Below, piece after piece: positions 25,229 to 34,807 of a stretch of 64,000 nt of DNA. Position 1 is the stretch's first letter. Each line of letters opens with the position of its first letter. The notes beneath the pieces were generated by a model that was given only the letters and a program-made list of their open reading frames with translations, was not told the origin of the DNA and did no database searches. The stretch comes from Mycobacterium sp. ACS4331 (GTDB lineage: Bacteria; Actinomycetota; Actinomycetes; Mycobacteriales; Mycobacteriaceae), in NCBI RefSeq assembly GCF_001667265.1, contig NZ_LZHW01000072.1, positions 26,980 through 90,979 on the forward strand, in the 5' to 3' direction. Both the position numbers and the translations under genes were made by a program.

Positions 25229-25801
25229 CTACTTGTCCTGCAGGTGCATCCGCTCGCCGTGCGGGCCCAGGATCGCCAGCGCCTCGACGGGTCCGTCGAC
25301 CACGCCGAACCAATGCGGGGTCCAGGTGCTGAACTCGACGGCCTCGCCGGGATCGATGGTGAAGTCACGGTCGCCGAGGATCAGTCGCATCCGTCCGGAG
25401 AGCACGTAGAGCCAGTCGTGCCCGTCGTGCACACGGAACTCGGCGGGCGGGGTGTTGCGCTCGGCACTGATCCGGATCTTGAACGCGTGCAGGCCTGCGG
25501 CCGGGCCGTGCCGGGTCAGCGGCCAGAACGTGATGCCGTGCGCGGTGTGTGAGGCGCCGCGCACCCGCGGATCGGCCTGCTCGTCCTCCCGCAGGAGGTC
25601 GTCGGTGCTCACCCCGAGTGCGGTGGCCAGGCGCGGCAGATGGTCCAGGGCCAGGCGGCGCTTGCCGGACTCGAGGCGACTCAGCGTCGAGACGTCGATC
25701 CGTGCGCGGGTCGCCACGTCCTCCAGCGTCATGTTCTGGCGGGTGCGCAGTTCGCGCAGACGTCGGCGCACGCGTTGGTCGACGTCGTCTTTTGCCGTCA
25801 T
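25229..25801 (-). CDS. XRE-family regulator with cupin domain
   Basis: This 190-residue regulator has an Xre HTH at about residues 10-66 (L-R-E-L-R-T-R-Q-N-M-T-L-E-D-V-A, then S-T-L-S-R-L-E-S-G-K-R) and a C-terminal cupin_2 domain (about 115-185, with H-D-G-H-D-W-L-Y-V-L-S-G-R). Regulators of this build often sense a small ligand in the cupin. It is divergent from a methyltransferase. An inverted repeat overlapping its own start codon suggests autorepression. Confidence 0.9.
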   Translation of the reverse strand: MTAKDDVDQRVRRRLRELRTRQNMTLEDVATRARIDVSTLSRLESGKRRLALDHLPRLATALGVSTDDLLREDEQADPRVRGASHTAHGITFWPLTRHGPAAGLHAFKIRISAERNTPPAEFRVHDGHDWLYVLSGRMRLILGDRDFTIDPGEAVEFSTWTPHWFGVVDGPVEALAILGPHGERMHLQDK

Positions 25802-25819
25802 GGCAAACCAGGTTGCCAT
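25800..25819. promoter_or_regulatory. Inverted repeat over the start of the XRE-cupin gene
   Basis: ATGGCAA at 25800-25806 and TTGCCAT at 25813-25819 have a 6-bp spacer. The left arm covers the first codon of the regulator gene, and the right arm lies 30 bp before the methyltransferase start. It is a strong candidate operator for both genes. Confidence 0.6.
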
Positions 25820-25849
25820 TGGCGATGTGGTGACGGCAAGCTCGTGGGC

Positions 25850-26470
25850 ATGGAGGAGCTGGACGCAAAGCAGCGCTGGGAAGAGCGTTACGCCGAATCG
25901 GAGCGCATCTGGAGTGGACGGCCGAACGCCCGCCTGGTGGAGGTGGTCCCGGGCCTGACACCCGGGCGCGCACTCGATCTCGGATGCGGCGAGGGCGGCG
26001 ACGCCGTGTGGCTGGCCGAGCACGGCTGGCATGTGGTGGCGGTCGACATCGCCGACGCGGCACTGGCCCGGGCCGCGGAACTGGCCGCATCGCGCAATGT
26101 GTTGGATCGCATCGAGTTTGAACAGCACAACCTGACCGAGACGTTTCCGCAGGGGAGCTTCGACCTGGTGTCGGCGCACTTCCTGCACTCCCCGTGGGAC
26201 TGGGACCGCAACGCGCTGCTGCGCCGGGCCGCCGACGCGGTGGCCCCCGGTGGCACGCTGCTGATCGTCGACCACGGCGAGGCGCCGCCGTGGGCTCAGG
26301 GTGTGCACGACCACCGATTCCCCAGCGTCACAGAGGTTCTCGACGGACTGGGACTCGACGAGTCGCAGTGGGAGCGGGTGCGGGCCGAGCGGGCCTCCCG
26401 GGAGGCGGTCGGCCCGGCCGGTCAACCCGGCACCCTCATCGACAACGTGATCGTCCTGCGGCGCCGCTGA
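25850..26470 (+). CDS. Class I SAM-dependent methyltransferase
   Basis: This 206-residue enzyme has the SAM-binding motif I A-L-D-L-G-C-G-E-G-G-D-A near residue 42, motif II V-V-A-V-D-I-A near 62, and the F-D-L-V-S-A-H-F-L region near 103. The layout resembles the small thiopurine/tellurite-type methyltransferases. The substrate is unknown. It is controlled from the region shared with the XRE-cupin regulator. Its 3' end overlaps the convergent helicase gene by 35 bp. Confidence 0.88.
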   Translation: MEELDAKQRWEERYAESERIWSGRPNARLVEVVPGLTPGRALDLGCGEGGDAVWLAEHGWHVVAVDIADAALARAAELAASRNVLDRIEFEQHNLTETFPQGSFDLVSAHFLHSPWDWDRNALLRRAADAVAPGGTLLIVDHGEAPPWAQGVHDHRFPSVTEVLDGLGLDESQWERVRAERASREAVGPAGQPGTLIDNVIVLRRR

Positions 26471-28646
26471 CGGGTTCCAGCGCGGACAGGCTCTGCGGCA
26501 GCGGATCCCGATGCAGTACCCCGAGGCGTTGGGTGGCACGGGTGAGGGCGACGTAGAGTTCGGCGGCCCCGCGCGGACCGTCGGCCAGGATGCGCTCCGG
26601 TTCGACGACGAGGACGGCGTCGAACTCCAGTCCCTTGGTCTCCGACGCCGGGACGGCACCAGGGACTCCGGGCGGCCCGATCACCACGCTCGTGCCGTCG
26701 CGCTCGGCCTCGTCGGCGACGAACTCGTCGATGGCGGAAGTGATCTCGTCCGGACCGACGCGTCGCGACCATGGCGCCACCCCGCATGCGCGCACCGACT
26801 CGGGCGGCTGGACCTGCGGAGCGAACTCGGCCAGCACACCCGCTGCGACGGCCATGATCTCGGCTGGCGTGCGGTAGTTCACCGACAGCGACCGATAGAC
26901 CCAGCGGCCCGGCACATACGGCTCGAGCATCTCCGACCATGAGGTGGCCCCGGCCATGGAGCGACGCTGCGCCAGGTCGCCCACGATCGTGAACGACTTG
27001 CCGGGGCAGCGCCGCATCAGCACGCGCCAGTCCATCGCGGACAGCTCCTGCGCCTCGTCGACCACGACGTGGCGGTAGGTCCAGTCCCGATCTGCGGCAG
27101 CCCGTTCGGCGAGTTCGCGGTTGTCGCGTTCGGTGAACCGGTCCGCCAGATCCTCGGCGTACAGGAGGTCTTGGGCGATGAGGTGATCCTCGTCGTCCAT
27201 CAGATCCTCGCGGCTGATGAGCCCTTCCAGCACCTCGGCGGCGTAGTCGGCCTCGGCCTGACGCTGCCGTTCGGCGGCCAGTTCGGCCTCGGTGCTGACC
27301 CCGCCCAGCAGATCGACGAGTTCGTCGAGGAGAGGGACGTCCGACACGGTCCAGGCTCGGCCGTCGGCACGCAGCAGCATGGGGTCCGCGCCGGCGGCCA
27401 TCAGGCGTTCCGGTGACGAATAGAGCTGGGCGAGCACATCTTCCGGAGTGAGCTTGGGCCACAGCTGATCCAGCGCGGCCTGGAAAGCATCGTTGTCAGC
27501 GAGTTCGTCGATCAGGTCCGTGCGCAGCTGCTCCCAGGCGTCCTTGTCAGCGCGGGTCAGCCAGCCACGGCCGATGCGGGCGATGGCCCGTTCGGTGAGC
27601 ACGTAGGTCACGATGTCGGTGAAGACCGCTCGGGCCTCGTTGTGGGGGTGTCCGCTGGAGCGGGCCTCCTCGCGGGCCCACTGCGCGGTCTCGGCGTCGA
27701 TGCGCACCGCGACATCCGACAGTTCGATGGGCAGCGACTCTTCGGGAAGCTGTTGGCGGTCGGCGACGGCCGCCGCGAGGACGTCGAGCATCTCCAGGGA
27801 TCCCTTGATCCGGGCCACCTCTGGAGTGTCCTCGGCCGCGACGTGCAGACCCGGAACCAGATCACCCGGCGTCATGAACACCACGTTGGACTCACCCAGG
27901 GACGGCAGCACGCGGCCGATGTGGTCGAGGAATGCGGCGTTGGGCCCGACCACCAGGACGCCGTGGCTCTCGACGCGCTCGCGCTGCGTGTAGAGCAGGT
28001 AGGCGACGCGGTGCAGGGCGACGACCGTCTTGCCGGTCCCGGGCCCGCCCTCGATCACCAGGACGCCGGGGTGATCGTGGCGGATGATCTCGTCCTGCTC
28101 GGCCTGAATGGTGGCGACGATGTCGCGCATTCCTTCGCCGCGTGGAGCGTTGACCGCGGCGAGCAGCGCCTGGTCGGTCGACGGAGCGGCGGTGTCATCG
28201 GTGTCGATCTCCGGGCGGCCGAGCACCTCGTCGGTGAACTCACGCAGGGTGCGGCCACGGCTGTGGAACTGACGGCGGCGCCGCATGCCCTCCGGGTGGG
28301 CCGCGGTGGCGGTGTAGAAGGGCCGTGCGGCGGGGGCGCGCCAGTCCAGCAGCAGCGGTTCATAGTCGTCGTCCTCGTCGAACACCCCGATGCGGCCGAT
28401 GTAGCTCGCTTCACCGGTGACGGCGTCGAGGCGGCCGAAGCACAGGCCGTTGTCGGCCACGTCGAGGCGGGCCGCCTGTTTGGCCAGCGCCCGCACCTCG
28501 GCGTCGCGGTCGACCAGTTCGCGGTCGTTGTCCCGCAGGGTCGCGCGGTATCGGTCCCGGACCCGGGTGCGTTCGGCGTCCAGGCGCGCGTACAGGTCGT
28601 CGACGTAGTCCTGTTCGGACTGCAGTTCTTCTTCGTATCCGCGCAC
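26436..28646 (-). CDS. helR: HelR/HelD-type RNA polymerase-recycling helicase
   Basis: This is a 736-residue superfamily 1 helicase-like ATPase of the mycobacterial HelD/HelR class, which removes RNA polymerase from DNA or dislodges rifamycins from it. The N-terminal coiled coil (about 3-60, E-L-Q-S-E-Q-D-Y-V-D) would enter the secondary channel. Walker A G-G-P-G-T-G-K-T is at 200-207, and the D-E-A-Q-E-L (motif II) and V-N-Y-R-T-P (motif IV) segments come later. L-L-L-D-W-R-A-P near 100 is typical of this class. The GTG at 28646 has an AGGGA ribosome site. HelR is preferred over HelD because a rifamycin-associated element core sits 65 bp upstream. Confidence 0.85.
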   Translation of the reverse strand: MRGYEEELQSEQDYVDDLYARLDAERTRVRDRYRATLRDNDRELVDRDAEVRALAKQAARLDVADNGLCFGRLDAVTGEASYIGRIGVFDEDDDYEPLLLDWRAPAARPFYTATAAHPEGMRRRRQFHSRGRTLREFTDEVLGRPEIDTDDTAAPSTDQALLAAVNAPRGEGMRDIVATIQAEQDEIIRHDHPGVLVIEGGPGTGKTVVALHRVAYLLYTQRERVESHGVLVVGPNAAFLDHIGRVLPSLGESNVVFMTPGDLVPGLHVAAEDTPEVARIKGSLEMLDVLAAAVADRQQLPEESLPIELSDVAVRIDAETAQWAREEARSSGHPHNEARAVFTDIVTYVLTERAIARIGRGWLTRADKDAWEQLRTDLIDELADNDAFQAALDQLWPKLTPEDVLAQLYSSPERLMAAGADPMLLRADGRAWTVSDVPLLDELVDLLGGVSTEAELAAERQRQAEADYAAEVLEGLISREDLMDDEDHLIAQDLLYAEDLADRFTERDNRELAERAAADRDWTYRHVVVDEAQELSAMDWRVLMRRCPGKSFTIVGDLAQRRSMAGATSWSEMLEPYVPGRWVYRSLSVNYRTPAEIMAVAAGVLAEFAPQVQPPESVRACGVAPWSRRVGPDEITSAIDEFVADEAERDGTSVVIGPPGVPGAVPASETKGLEFDAVLVVEPERILADGPRGAAELYVALTRATQRLGVLHRDPLPQSLSALEPVSGAAGRSRCR

Positions 28647-28710
28647 GTATGTGTCCCTGATTTCCCTACGTCGACAACCTCGGCCAGCGATTGTCCGGCA
28701 TGACCCCCGC

Positions 28711-28721
28711 CTTGCCGCAAG
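28711..28721 (-). promoter_or_regulatory. Rifamycin-associated element (RAE) core upstream of helR
   Basis: Read on the helicase strand the sequence is CTTGCGGCAAG, flanked by GGA and GC-rich bases. This near-palindrome is the core of the RAE found upstream of rifamycin-inducible genes in actinobacteria (helR, arr, rph, rox). It lies 65 bp before the helR start and 54 bp before the divergent HNH gene. Confidence 0.7.
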
Positions 28722-28775
28722 TCCGCTGCGCGCGGCCCTCCATATTTGTCGGGGGCCCGGCGTAGTGTCGAAAGT

Positions 28776-30050
28776 ATGTTCGAACTGCCGGTGGTGGGGC
28801 CCGACGCCGATGAGGCGGCGTTGGTGGCGCACATCGGTGCGTTGGAGACGTTGAAGGCGCAGGCAGCGGCGGCGCAGGCTCGTGCGACGGCTCAGTTGGT
28901 GCAGATGCGGCATGCTGCTGAGGCGGCGCGTGGGGTGCCTGTGGCGCGGCGTGGGCGCGGGTTGGCCACCGAGGTTGCGCTGGCCCGGCGTGACGCACCC
29001 GTCCGCGGCGGGCGGCATATCGGGATGGCCACCGCGCTGGTGGAGGAGATGCCGCACACCCTGGCCGCGCTGGAGTCCGGGGTGCTGACGGAGTGGCGGG
29101 CCACGCTGATCGTGCGGGAGTCGGCCTGCCTGAGCGTCGAGGACCGCCGAGCCCTGGACACCGAACTGTGCGCCGACCAGGGCGAGCTTGCGGGCTGGGG
29201 TGACGGGCGGGTGGCCGCCGAGGCCAAGTCGATCGCCTACCGCCTGGACCCGCACGCGGTCGTGGAACGGGCTGCCCGTGCCCGAGAGGACCGCCGCGTG
29301 ACCATCCGGCCCGCGCCGGACACCATGACGTACCTGACCGCGCTGCTGCCGGTGGACCAGGGCGTGTCGGTCTACGCCGCCCTGAAACGGGAGGCCGACA
29401 CCACCGGTGACGGTCGCTCGCGCGGCCAGATCATGGCCGACACCCTGGTCGAACGCGTCACCGGACGCTCGGCGGCCACCCCGACCCCGGTCGCGGTCAA
29501 CCTGGTGTTGCCCGAGGACGCGCTGATCGGTGGGACCACGCCGGCGGTGATCTCCGACTACGGCCCGGTTCCGTCGGAGGTCGCGTGCCGGTTGATCGAT
29601 GCCGCGGCCGGGGACGCGGAGTCGGGTGCGACGCTGCGGCGGTTGTACGCACGCCCGGCCTCGGGCGCGCTGGTCGCCGTGGAGTCACGCTCCCGGATCT
29701 TCCCCAAGGGGCTGGCCCGCCTGATCCGGTTGCGTGACCAACGGTGCCGCACACCCTTCTGCGACGCACCCATCCGCCATATCGACCATGCCCAGGGGGC
29801 CGCGACCACTGGCGCCACCTCGGCCCTCAACGGTGAAGGGTTGTGGGAGGCCTGCAACTACGCGAAACAGGCCGACGGGTGGCTGGTGCACACCTGGCTG
29901 GACCGCTCCGGCACACACACGGCGGAGTTCGTCACACCGACCGGCGCACGCTACCGGTCGGCGGCCCCGCCGGTGGTGCCCACGCCGCGGCCGGTCAGCG
30001 TGGTCGAGGAACGCCTCCGCGCCCAGCTGACCCCGCGGCATGCCGCCTGA
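28776..30050 (+). CDS. DUF222 / HNH endonuclease (13E12 repeat family)
   Basis: This is a 424-residue protein with the DUF222 domain (about 20-300) and a C-terminal HNH domain (about 325-390), the build of the M. tuberculosis 13E12 repeat family. The nuclease segment reads R-C-R-T-P-F-C-D-A-P-I-R-H-I-D-H, then G-A-T-S-A-L-N-G-E-G-L-W-E-A-C-N. The cysteine normally found in G-L-C-E is Trp here, so the zinc site has lost a usual ligand. These genes are multicopy and mobile in mycobacteria. The biological role is unknown. Confidence 0.87.
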   Translation: MFELPVVGPDADEAALVAHIGALETLKAQAAAAQARATAQLVQMRHAAEAARGVPVARRGRGLATEVALARRDAPVRGGRHIGMATALVEEMPHTLAALESGVLTEWRATLIVRESACLSVEDRRALDTELCADQGELAGWGDGRVAAEAKSIAYRLDPHAVVERAARAREDRRVTIRPAPDTMTYLTALLPVDQGVSVYAALKREADTTGDGRSRGQIMADTLVERVTGRSAATPTPVAVNLVLPEDALIGGTTPAVISDYGPVPSEVACRLIDAAAGDAESGATLRRLYARPASGALVAVESRSRIFPKGLARLIRLRDQRCRTPFCDAPIRHIDHAQGAATTGATSALNGEGLWEACNYAKQADGWLVHTWLDRSGTHTAEFVTPTGARYRSAAPPVVPTPRPVSVVEERLRAQLTPRHAA

Positions 30051-30052
30051 GG

Positions 30053-30481
30053 TCAGGGGACGGGCAGTTCGGCAAGTTGCGTGAGTCGGATGCTGTTTCC
30101 GGACGGGTCGCGGAACCCGGCGTCGATTCCGTAGGGCGCATCGAACGGAGCCTCGGTGAACTCCACGCCGCGGGCCGACAGTTCGGCGTACGACTTGTGG
30201 CAGTCGTCGGTGGTCAGGAAGACCGTGCCGGCGAATCCCATGGCCACCAGGTCGAGGACCTGGCGCTGCACGCTGTCGTCCATCATCGGCGGGCCGGGCA
30301 GCGCCATCAGCACGATGCTCACGTCGTCCTGACCCGGCGGGCCTACGGTGAGCCACCGGAATCCCTCCATCTCCGGCAGTGAGATGTCTTGGCGCACTTC
30401 GAAACCGATCTTCTCGGTCCAGAACCTGCATGCGACTTCCTGGTCGTGCACCCACAGGGCGGCACTTGCGATCTTCATCAT
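30053..30481 (-). CDS. Glyoxalase/VOC superfamily protein
   Basis: This 142-residue protein has the VOC beta-alpha-beta-beta-beta repeats: V-H-D-Q-E-V-A-C-R-F-W-T-E-K-I-G-F near the start and F-R-D-P-S-G-N-S-I-R-L near the end. The family includes metal-dependent lyases, dioxygenases and binding proteins; the specific activity is not visible. It lies 10 bp downstream of an AraC-type gene on the same strand and is probably its co-transcribed partner. Two adjacent ATGs (30481, 30478) are possible starts. Confidence 0.86.
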   Translation of the reverse strand: MMKIASAALWVHDQEVACRFWTEKIGFEVRQDISLPEMEGFRWLTVGPPGQDDVSIVLMALPGPPMMDDSVQRQVLDLVAMGFAGTVFLTTDDCHKSYAELSARGVEFTEAPFDAPYGIDAGFRDPSGNSIRLTQLAELPVP

Positions 30482-30491
30482 GATCGAGAAC

Positions 30492-30920
30492 CTATGACGT
30501 GCTGGGGCGGCTCGTCTTCTCCTGATGTGCTGTGTTCGGCCGGGTGTGCAGGCGCAGCACGCAGTTGGGGACGCGGGCATACATCGACGCCGGCGGCATG
30601 CTGGCCCGGTAGGCCGCCGGCGGTTTCCCGTACACCCGCGCGAAGGTGCTCGTGAAGGACCCGACGCTGGAGAACCCGACCATGGTGCAGATGTCGGCCA
30701 CGGAACGGTCGGTGTAGCGCAGCAGGGCCGAGGCGCGCTCCAGGCGCCGGGACTGCAGATAGGCGCTGGGGGACTCGCCGAACGTGCGGGTGAACATGCG
30801 GCTGAAATGCGCCCGCGACAACCCGGCCGCGGCGGCGAGGTCGGTCACGGTGATGGGCTCGCTGTAGCGCGCGTCGACGAAGTCCTTGGCGCGCATCAGG
30901 TAGCGCGCGGGCGGCAGCAT
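30492..30920 (-). CDS. AraC family transcriptional regulator, short
   Basis: This 142-residue regulator is little more than the DNA-binding domain. It has two HTH units, I-T-V-T-D-L-A-A-A-A-G-L-S-R-A-H-F-S-R-M-F near residue 25 and S-V-A-D-I-C-T-M-V-G-F-S-S-V-G-S-F near 72, followed by a V-Y-G-K-P-P end. There is no sensor domain. ATG 30920 was chosen; a longer reading to 31133 would run antisense into rnpB. It probably controls the VOC gene that follows it. Confidence 0.87.
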   Translation of the reverse strand: MLPPARYLMRAKDFVDARYSEPITVTDLAAAAGLSRAHFSRMFTRTFGESPSAYLQSRRLERASALLRYTDRSVADICTMVGFSSVGSFTSTFARVYGKPPAAYRASMPPASMYARVPNCVLRLHTRPNTAHQEKTSRPSTS

Positions 30921-30966
30921 GCAGCAATTATGGCCTGGCAGGGGGTGGCAGGGTAGTTTATTCCTC

Positions 30967-31352
<386 letters not shown>

Positions 31353-31354
31353 CC

Positions 31355-32785
31355 CTACTTCATGGCCTTCCGCAGCGCCTTGAGCGCGGAGTCGAGTTGG
31401 TCCCGGCACCGTTGGGCGAGTTCCTCTTCGCGCTGGTGCAGCAGGCCGTAGGTGAAGGTGTCCTCGCCCGCGAGGTGCGCGGCCTCGGCTTGGGCCAGCA
31501 GGTGAGTGCGGCTCACGGTGGCGTCCTGGTGGTCGCCGAGCAGGCTCTGGATGGCTTTGGCGGCCTCCGAAACCCTGCGATCGCCGGTGGCGGCTGCGGT
31601 GTACCGCAATCGCTTGGCGCCCTTGCGGATCCGGTGCAGGGCTTCATCCCGATCCGGGGATTCCGCCTGCGCCTTCGCGGTCTTGGCGGCCTTTCGCACC
31701 CGCTTGTACGCCGAATCCAGGCTCACGGTCTCGCCATCGGCGGGTGGTGTGGTGACCACGTGTTCCAGCGCGTCGAGCAGCCGGAAGTACCGCGGCGTGC
31801 GCATCGCGGCAAGGGAACGTCGCAGCCCGGTCTCGTAACGTCTCCGGGCACCCTCGACGAGGCGCGCCCGGACCGGGCCCCGGACAAGGTCTGCGGGCAG
31901 GTCATTCAAGGCCTCGTCGTACTTCTCGGCGAGCACCTCAGCGTCGCGGGCCACCCCGAGAAGCGCGGCGAGCTGGCGCAGTTCGTCGAGGATCCACTCG
32001 TCGGTGTCGGAGTCCTCCTTGAGCAGGCTGCGCAGTTTGCGCGTGGTGACGCGCATCTGGTGGACGGCGTCGTCGGTGTCCGCGCGGACCGCGCGATCCC
32101 AGCTGATCAGCTCCTCGATCAGCTCCGTCACCGCGCGGTGGATCGGATCGTCGGACTCAACGCTCTCGGGACTGGGCGCGTTGAGCACCCGGGCCAGTTT
32201 CGAGCCGTGACCGGCCGGCGTCGCACCCGCGTCGAGAAGGCGGCGGCTGAGTCGGTCCAGCAGTTCGCGGTCGTCTGACTCGACCAGTTCGAGCTCCCAC
32301 TCGCGCCACCGCTGCTCGGCGTCGCCGGCGCTCGCCACCACTTCGTCGTCGCAGAACTCCGCGAGCACGGCACCGTCGGCGCCGCGAAGCAGCTGCACAC
32401 CGCGCGTGGTCGCGATCCGCGCCACCGGTTGCAGGGGCCGGTCGCGGACCACCGCAAGCACCACATCGCGCAGCTGCTCGGGCACCTCGTCGGTCTCCTC
32501 ACCCAGCGGCAGCCGCACCTCGGTGCGCGCGTCCGGTCCGGCGGGCAGCTTGAGGTGCCAGCCCGCGTCCTCGCCGCCCGTGCGCCTGCGCAGAGTGATC
32601 CGTCGGCGCGCGAGGTCGTGTTCGGCGGTGTCGAAGTACACCGCGTCGAGGTCCTGCGTCGGCGCGAACTCCACATGGCTGATCGAGCTCAGACCGTCGA
32701 AGGATGGTGCGACTTCGGCGTTCTGGGCGTCGAACTTCAACTCGACCTCGGTGTGTCTGGTGGGTTCCGACTTCCGCTTAGCCAC
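31355..32785 (-). CDS. CYTH and CHAD domain protein
   Basis: This 476-residue protein has an N-terminal CYTH domain (about 10-200, starting H-T-E-V-E-L-K-F and with R-R-I-T-L-R-R-R), the fold of triphosphate tunnel enzymes. A C-terminal CHAD domain follows (about 215-475, with V-H-Q-M-R-V-T-T-R-K-L-R-S and L-H-R-I-R-K-G-A-K-R-L-R-Y). CHAD domains bind inorganic polyphosphate, and the pair is often tied to polyphosphate metabolism. The gene converges on rnpB, with its stop 2 bp from the RNA. It matches Rv2226 by position. Confidence 0.93.
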   Translation of the reverse strand: MAKRKSEPTRHTEVELKFDAQNAEVAPSFDGLSSISHVEFAPTQDLDAVYFDTAEHDLARRRITLRRRTGGEDAGWHLKLPAGPDARTEVRLPLGEETDEVPEQLRDVVLAVVRDRPLQPVARIATTRGVQLLRGADGAVLAEFCDDEVVASAGDAEQRWREWELELVESDDRELLDRLSRRLLDAGATPAGHGSKLARVLNAPSPESVESDDPIHRAVTELIEELISWDRAVRADTDDAVHQMRVTTRKLRSLLKEDSDTDEWILDELRQLAALLGVARDAEVLAEKYDEALNDLPADLVRGPVRARLVEGARRRYETGLRRSLAAMRTPRYFRLLDALEHVVTTPPADGETVSLDSAYKRVRKAAKTAKAQAESPDRDEALHRIRKGAKRLRYTAAATGDRRVSEAAKAIQSLLGDHQDATVSRTHLLAQAEAAHLAGEDTFTYGLLHQREEELAQRCRDQLDSALKALRKAMK

Positions 32786-32803
32786 CCACCCAGCCTGCCA
32801 CAG

Positions 32804-34807
32804 CTAGCTCGCCCGTTGCCCGCGGAACTCGCCCGCCTGCGCCCAGGCCTGGCGCTCGGCGTTGAACGCCGCGGCCTGGTGAGTGCCGAACGCCGCGATC
32901 GACCCCGCGTTGTCGGCGAGGAACTGCTGATACTGCGCCAGCGAGAACACTCCGTCCGTGATCTCCACCTCACCCCGCCCCGCGGCCATGTCGGCGCGCA
33001 GGTCGAGCAGTTCCTCGGCGCTGACGGGGTGGAAGCTGATCCGGTCGAAACAGCGCAGCAGCCACGGCGTGCCCGGTTCGAAGGAGCTCGACGAGTGCGG
33101 ATGGCGGTGGTTCCACACCTGCGTGGTGCGTCCGACGAACTGGTAGCCGCCCGGGCCTTCCATGCCATAGATGCACAGGTAGGCCCCGCCGATGCCGACG
33201 GCGTTCTCCGGCGTCCACGTCCGCGCCGGGTTGTACTTCGTGGTGACCAGGCGGTGGCGCGGGTCCAGGGGAGTGGCCACGGGGGCGCCGAGGTACACGT
33301 CGCCGAGGCCGAGCACCAGGTACTGCGCCGCGAACACCGTGTCGTAGACCGCTCCGGTGTCGGCCAGGCCGTTGACGCGCCTGATGAACTCGATGTTGTC
33401 CGGGCACCACGGGGCATCGGGACGCACGCCGTGCATATAACGCTGGATGGCCTCGTGTGTGGCGGGGTCGTCCCACGACAGCGGCAACCGGACGGTGCGA
33501 CTGGGGACGACGAGTTCCTCCGACGGAGGCAGGTCCGCGTCGAGCCGGGTGACCAACTCCGTGACCTCGGCGACCGACACGGCCGCCGGGTCGAACTGCA
33601 CCTGCAGGGACCGCACGCCGGGCGTCCGCTCGGTGACCCCGGGCGCACCGAGTGCGCTCAGCCGTTCGTCGAGGACGTGGACGCGGGCGCGCATCGCCAG
33701 ATCCAGTGCCATGGGGCCGTATTCGACGAGCACGGCCGCGTCACCGCTGCGTCGCAGCGTCACCTCGGTGCCGTCGGCTGAGGTGAACCGCTCAAGCACG
33801 CCGTCGTCGTTGTCCCCGGAGCTCGACAGCACCAGGGGGAAGGACGCCCGCCGGCCGATGTCGAGGGTGCGCAGCGACGGCGCGCGTTCGGCGCGCACGG
33901 CGACGAATCGGACCGAGTCGCCCGGGGCCATCTGACCCAGCTTCCAGCGGTCGCCGCTGACCACGGTGACCGGGCAGACGAACCCGCCCAGACTCGGGCC
34001 GTCGGGGCCGAGCAGAATCGGGGTGTCTCCGGTGAAGTCCAGGGCGCCAAAGCAGTACGCGTTGTCGTGGATGTTCGACGGGTGCAGGCCGGCCTCGCCG
34101 CCGTCGGTGCGGGCCCACTGCGGGCTCGGACCCTCCAGGCGGATACCGGTGCGGTCGGAGTTGAAGTGCACCCGGTAGTCGGTGTCGAACAGCGTGTCGA
34201 TGTCGGTGCGGGTGAAGAACTCCGGCGCACCGTGTGGACCTTCGGTGACCGCCAGTTCCCAGCGATGACCGATGCTGGGCTGCTCCTCGATGGCCGCGCG
34301 GGCCTCGCGTCCCGGGCGCTCGGCGTGCGGATCTGCGCCGACGGTCAGCGCATCACCGGGTCGCAACGGTCGGCCATTGTGACCACCGAACGCGCCCAAG
34401 GTGAATGTGGCTGCGCTGCCCAGGTACTCGGGTTCGACGAGCCCGCCGGCGATCAGCACATAGCAGCGCATGCCCGGTCCGGAGACCAGGCCGACCCGAA
34501 GCATGCCTCCTGGCGGCACGGTGAGCGAACGCCATTGCGGGGCGGGGGCATCATCGACGGTGACCGGCACCGGTGCGCCCGCGACGCAGACCCGGCCTCC
34601 GGTGGGGAAGTGCAGTGCCAGGCCGCCTTTGGTGCACTCCAGTCCCGCGGCACCCTCCGGATTGCCCAGCACCCGGTTGCCGATGCGGAAGGACAGATCA
34701 TCCATCGGCCCCGACGGCGGCACGCCGACGTGCCAGTACCCGGTTCGGCCTGGCCAGTCCTGGACCGTGGTCAGCAGCCCGGGCGCCGCGATCTCGACCG
34801 TGGTCAT
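32804..34807 (-). CDS. Urea/guanidine carboxylase carboxyltransferase region, lacking biotin domains
   Basis: This 667-residue protein has an AHS2 (KipA/PxpC-like) domain (about 3-310) followed by an AHS1 (KipI/PxpB-like) domain (about 350-560). It then ends in the stretch that precedes the biotin carrier in urea carboxylase. Segments such as [18 protein letters not shown] and G-D-V-Y-L-G-A-P are specific to urea/guanidine carboxylase rather than 5-oxoprolinase. The N-terminal biotin carboxylase and the C-terminal biotin carrier are both absent, and neither is encoded nearby. It overlaps the DUF1989 gene upstream by 4 bp. Confidence 0.85.
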   Translation of the reverse strand: MTTVEIAAPGLLTTVQDWPGRTGYWHVGVPPSGPMDDLSFRIGNRVLGNPEGAAGLECTKGGLALHFPTGGRVCVAGAPVPVTVDDAPAPQWRSLTVPPGGMLRVGLVSGPGMRCYVLIAGGLVEPEYLGSAATFTLGAFGGHNGRPLRPGDALTVGADPHAERPGREARAAIEEQPSIGHRWELAVTEGPHGAPEFFTRTDIDTLFDTDYRVHFNSDRTGIRLEGPSPQWARTDGGEAGLHPSNIHDNAYCFGALDFTGDTPILLGPDGPSLGGFVCPVTVVSGDRWKLGQMAPGDSVRFVAVRAERAPSLRTLDIGRRASFPLVLSSSGDNDDGVLERFTSADGTEVTLRRSGDAAVLVEYGPMALDLAMRARVHVLDERLSALGAPGVTERTPGVRSLQVQFDPAAVSVAEVTELVTRLDADLPPSEELVVPSRTVRLPLSWDDPATHEAIQRYMHGVRPDAPWCPDNIEFIRRVNGLADTGAVYDTVFAAQYLVLGLGDVYLGAPVATPLDPRHRLVTTKYNPARTWTPENAVGIGGAYLCIYGMEGPGGYQFVGRTTQVWNHRHPHSSSSFEPGTPWLLRCFDRISFHPVSAEELLDLRADMAAGRGEVEITDGVFSLAQYQQFLADNAGSIAAFGTHQAAAFNAERQAWAQAGEFRGQRAS

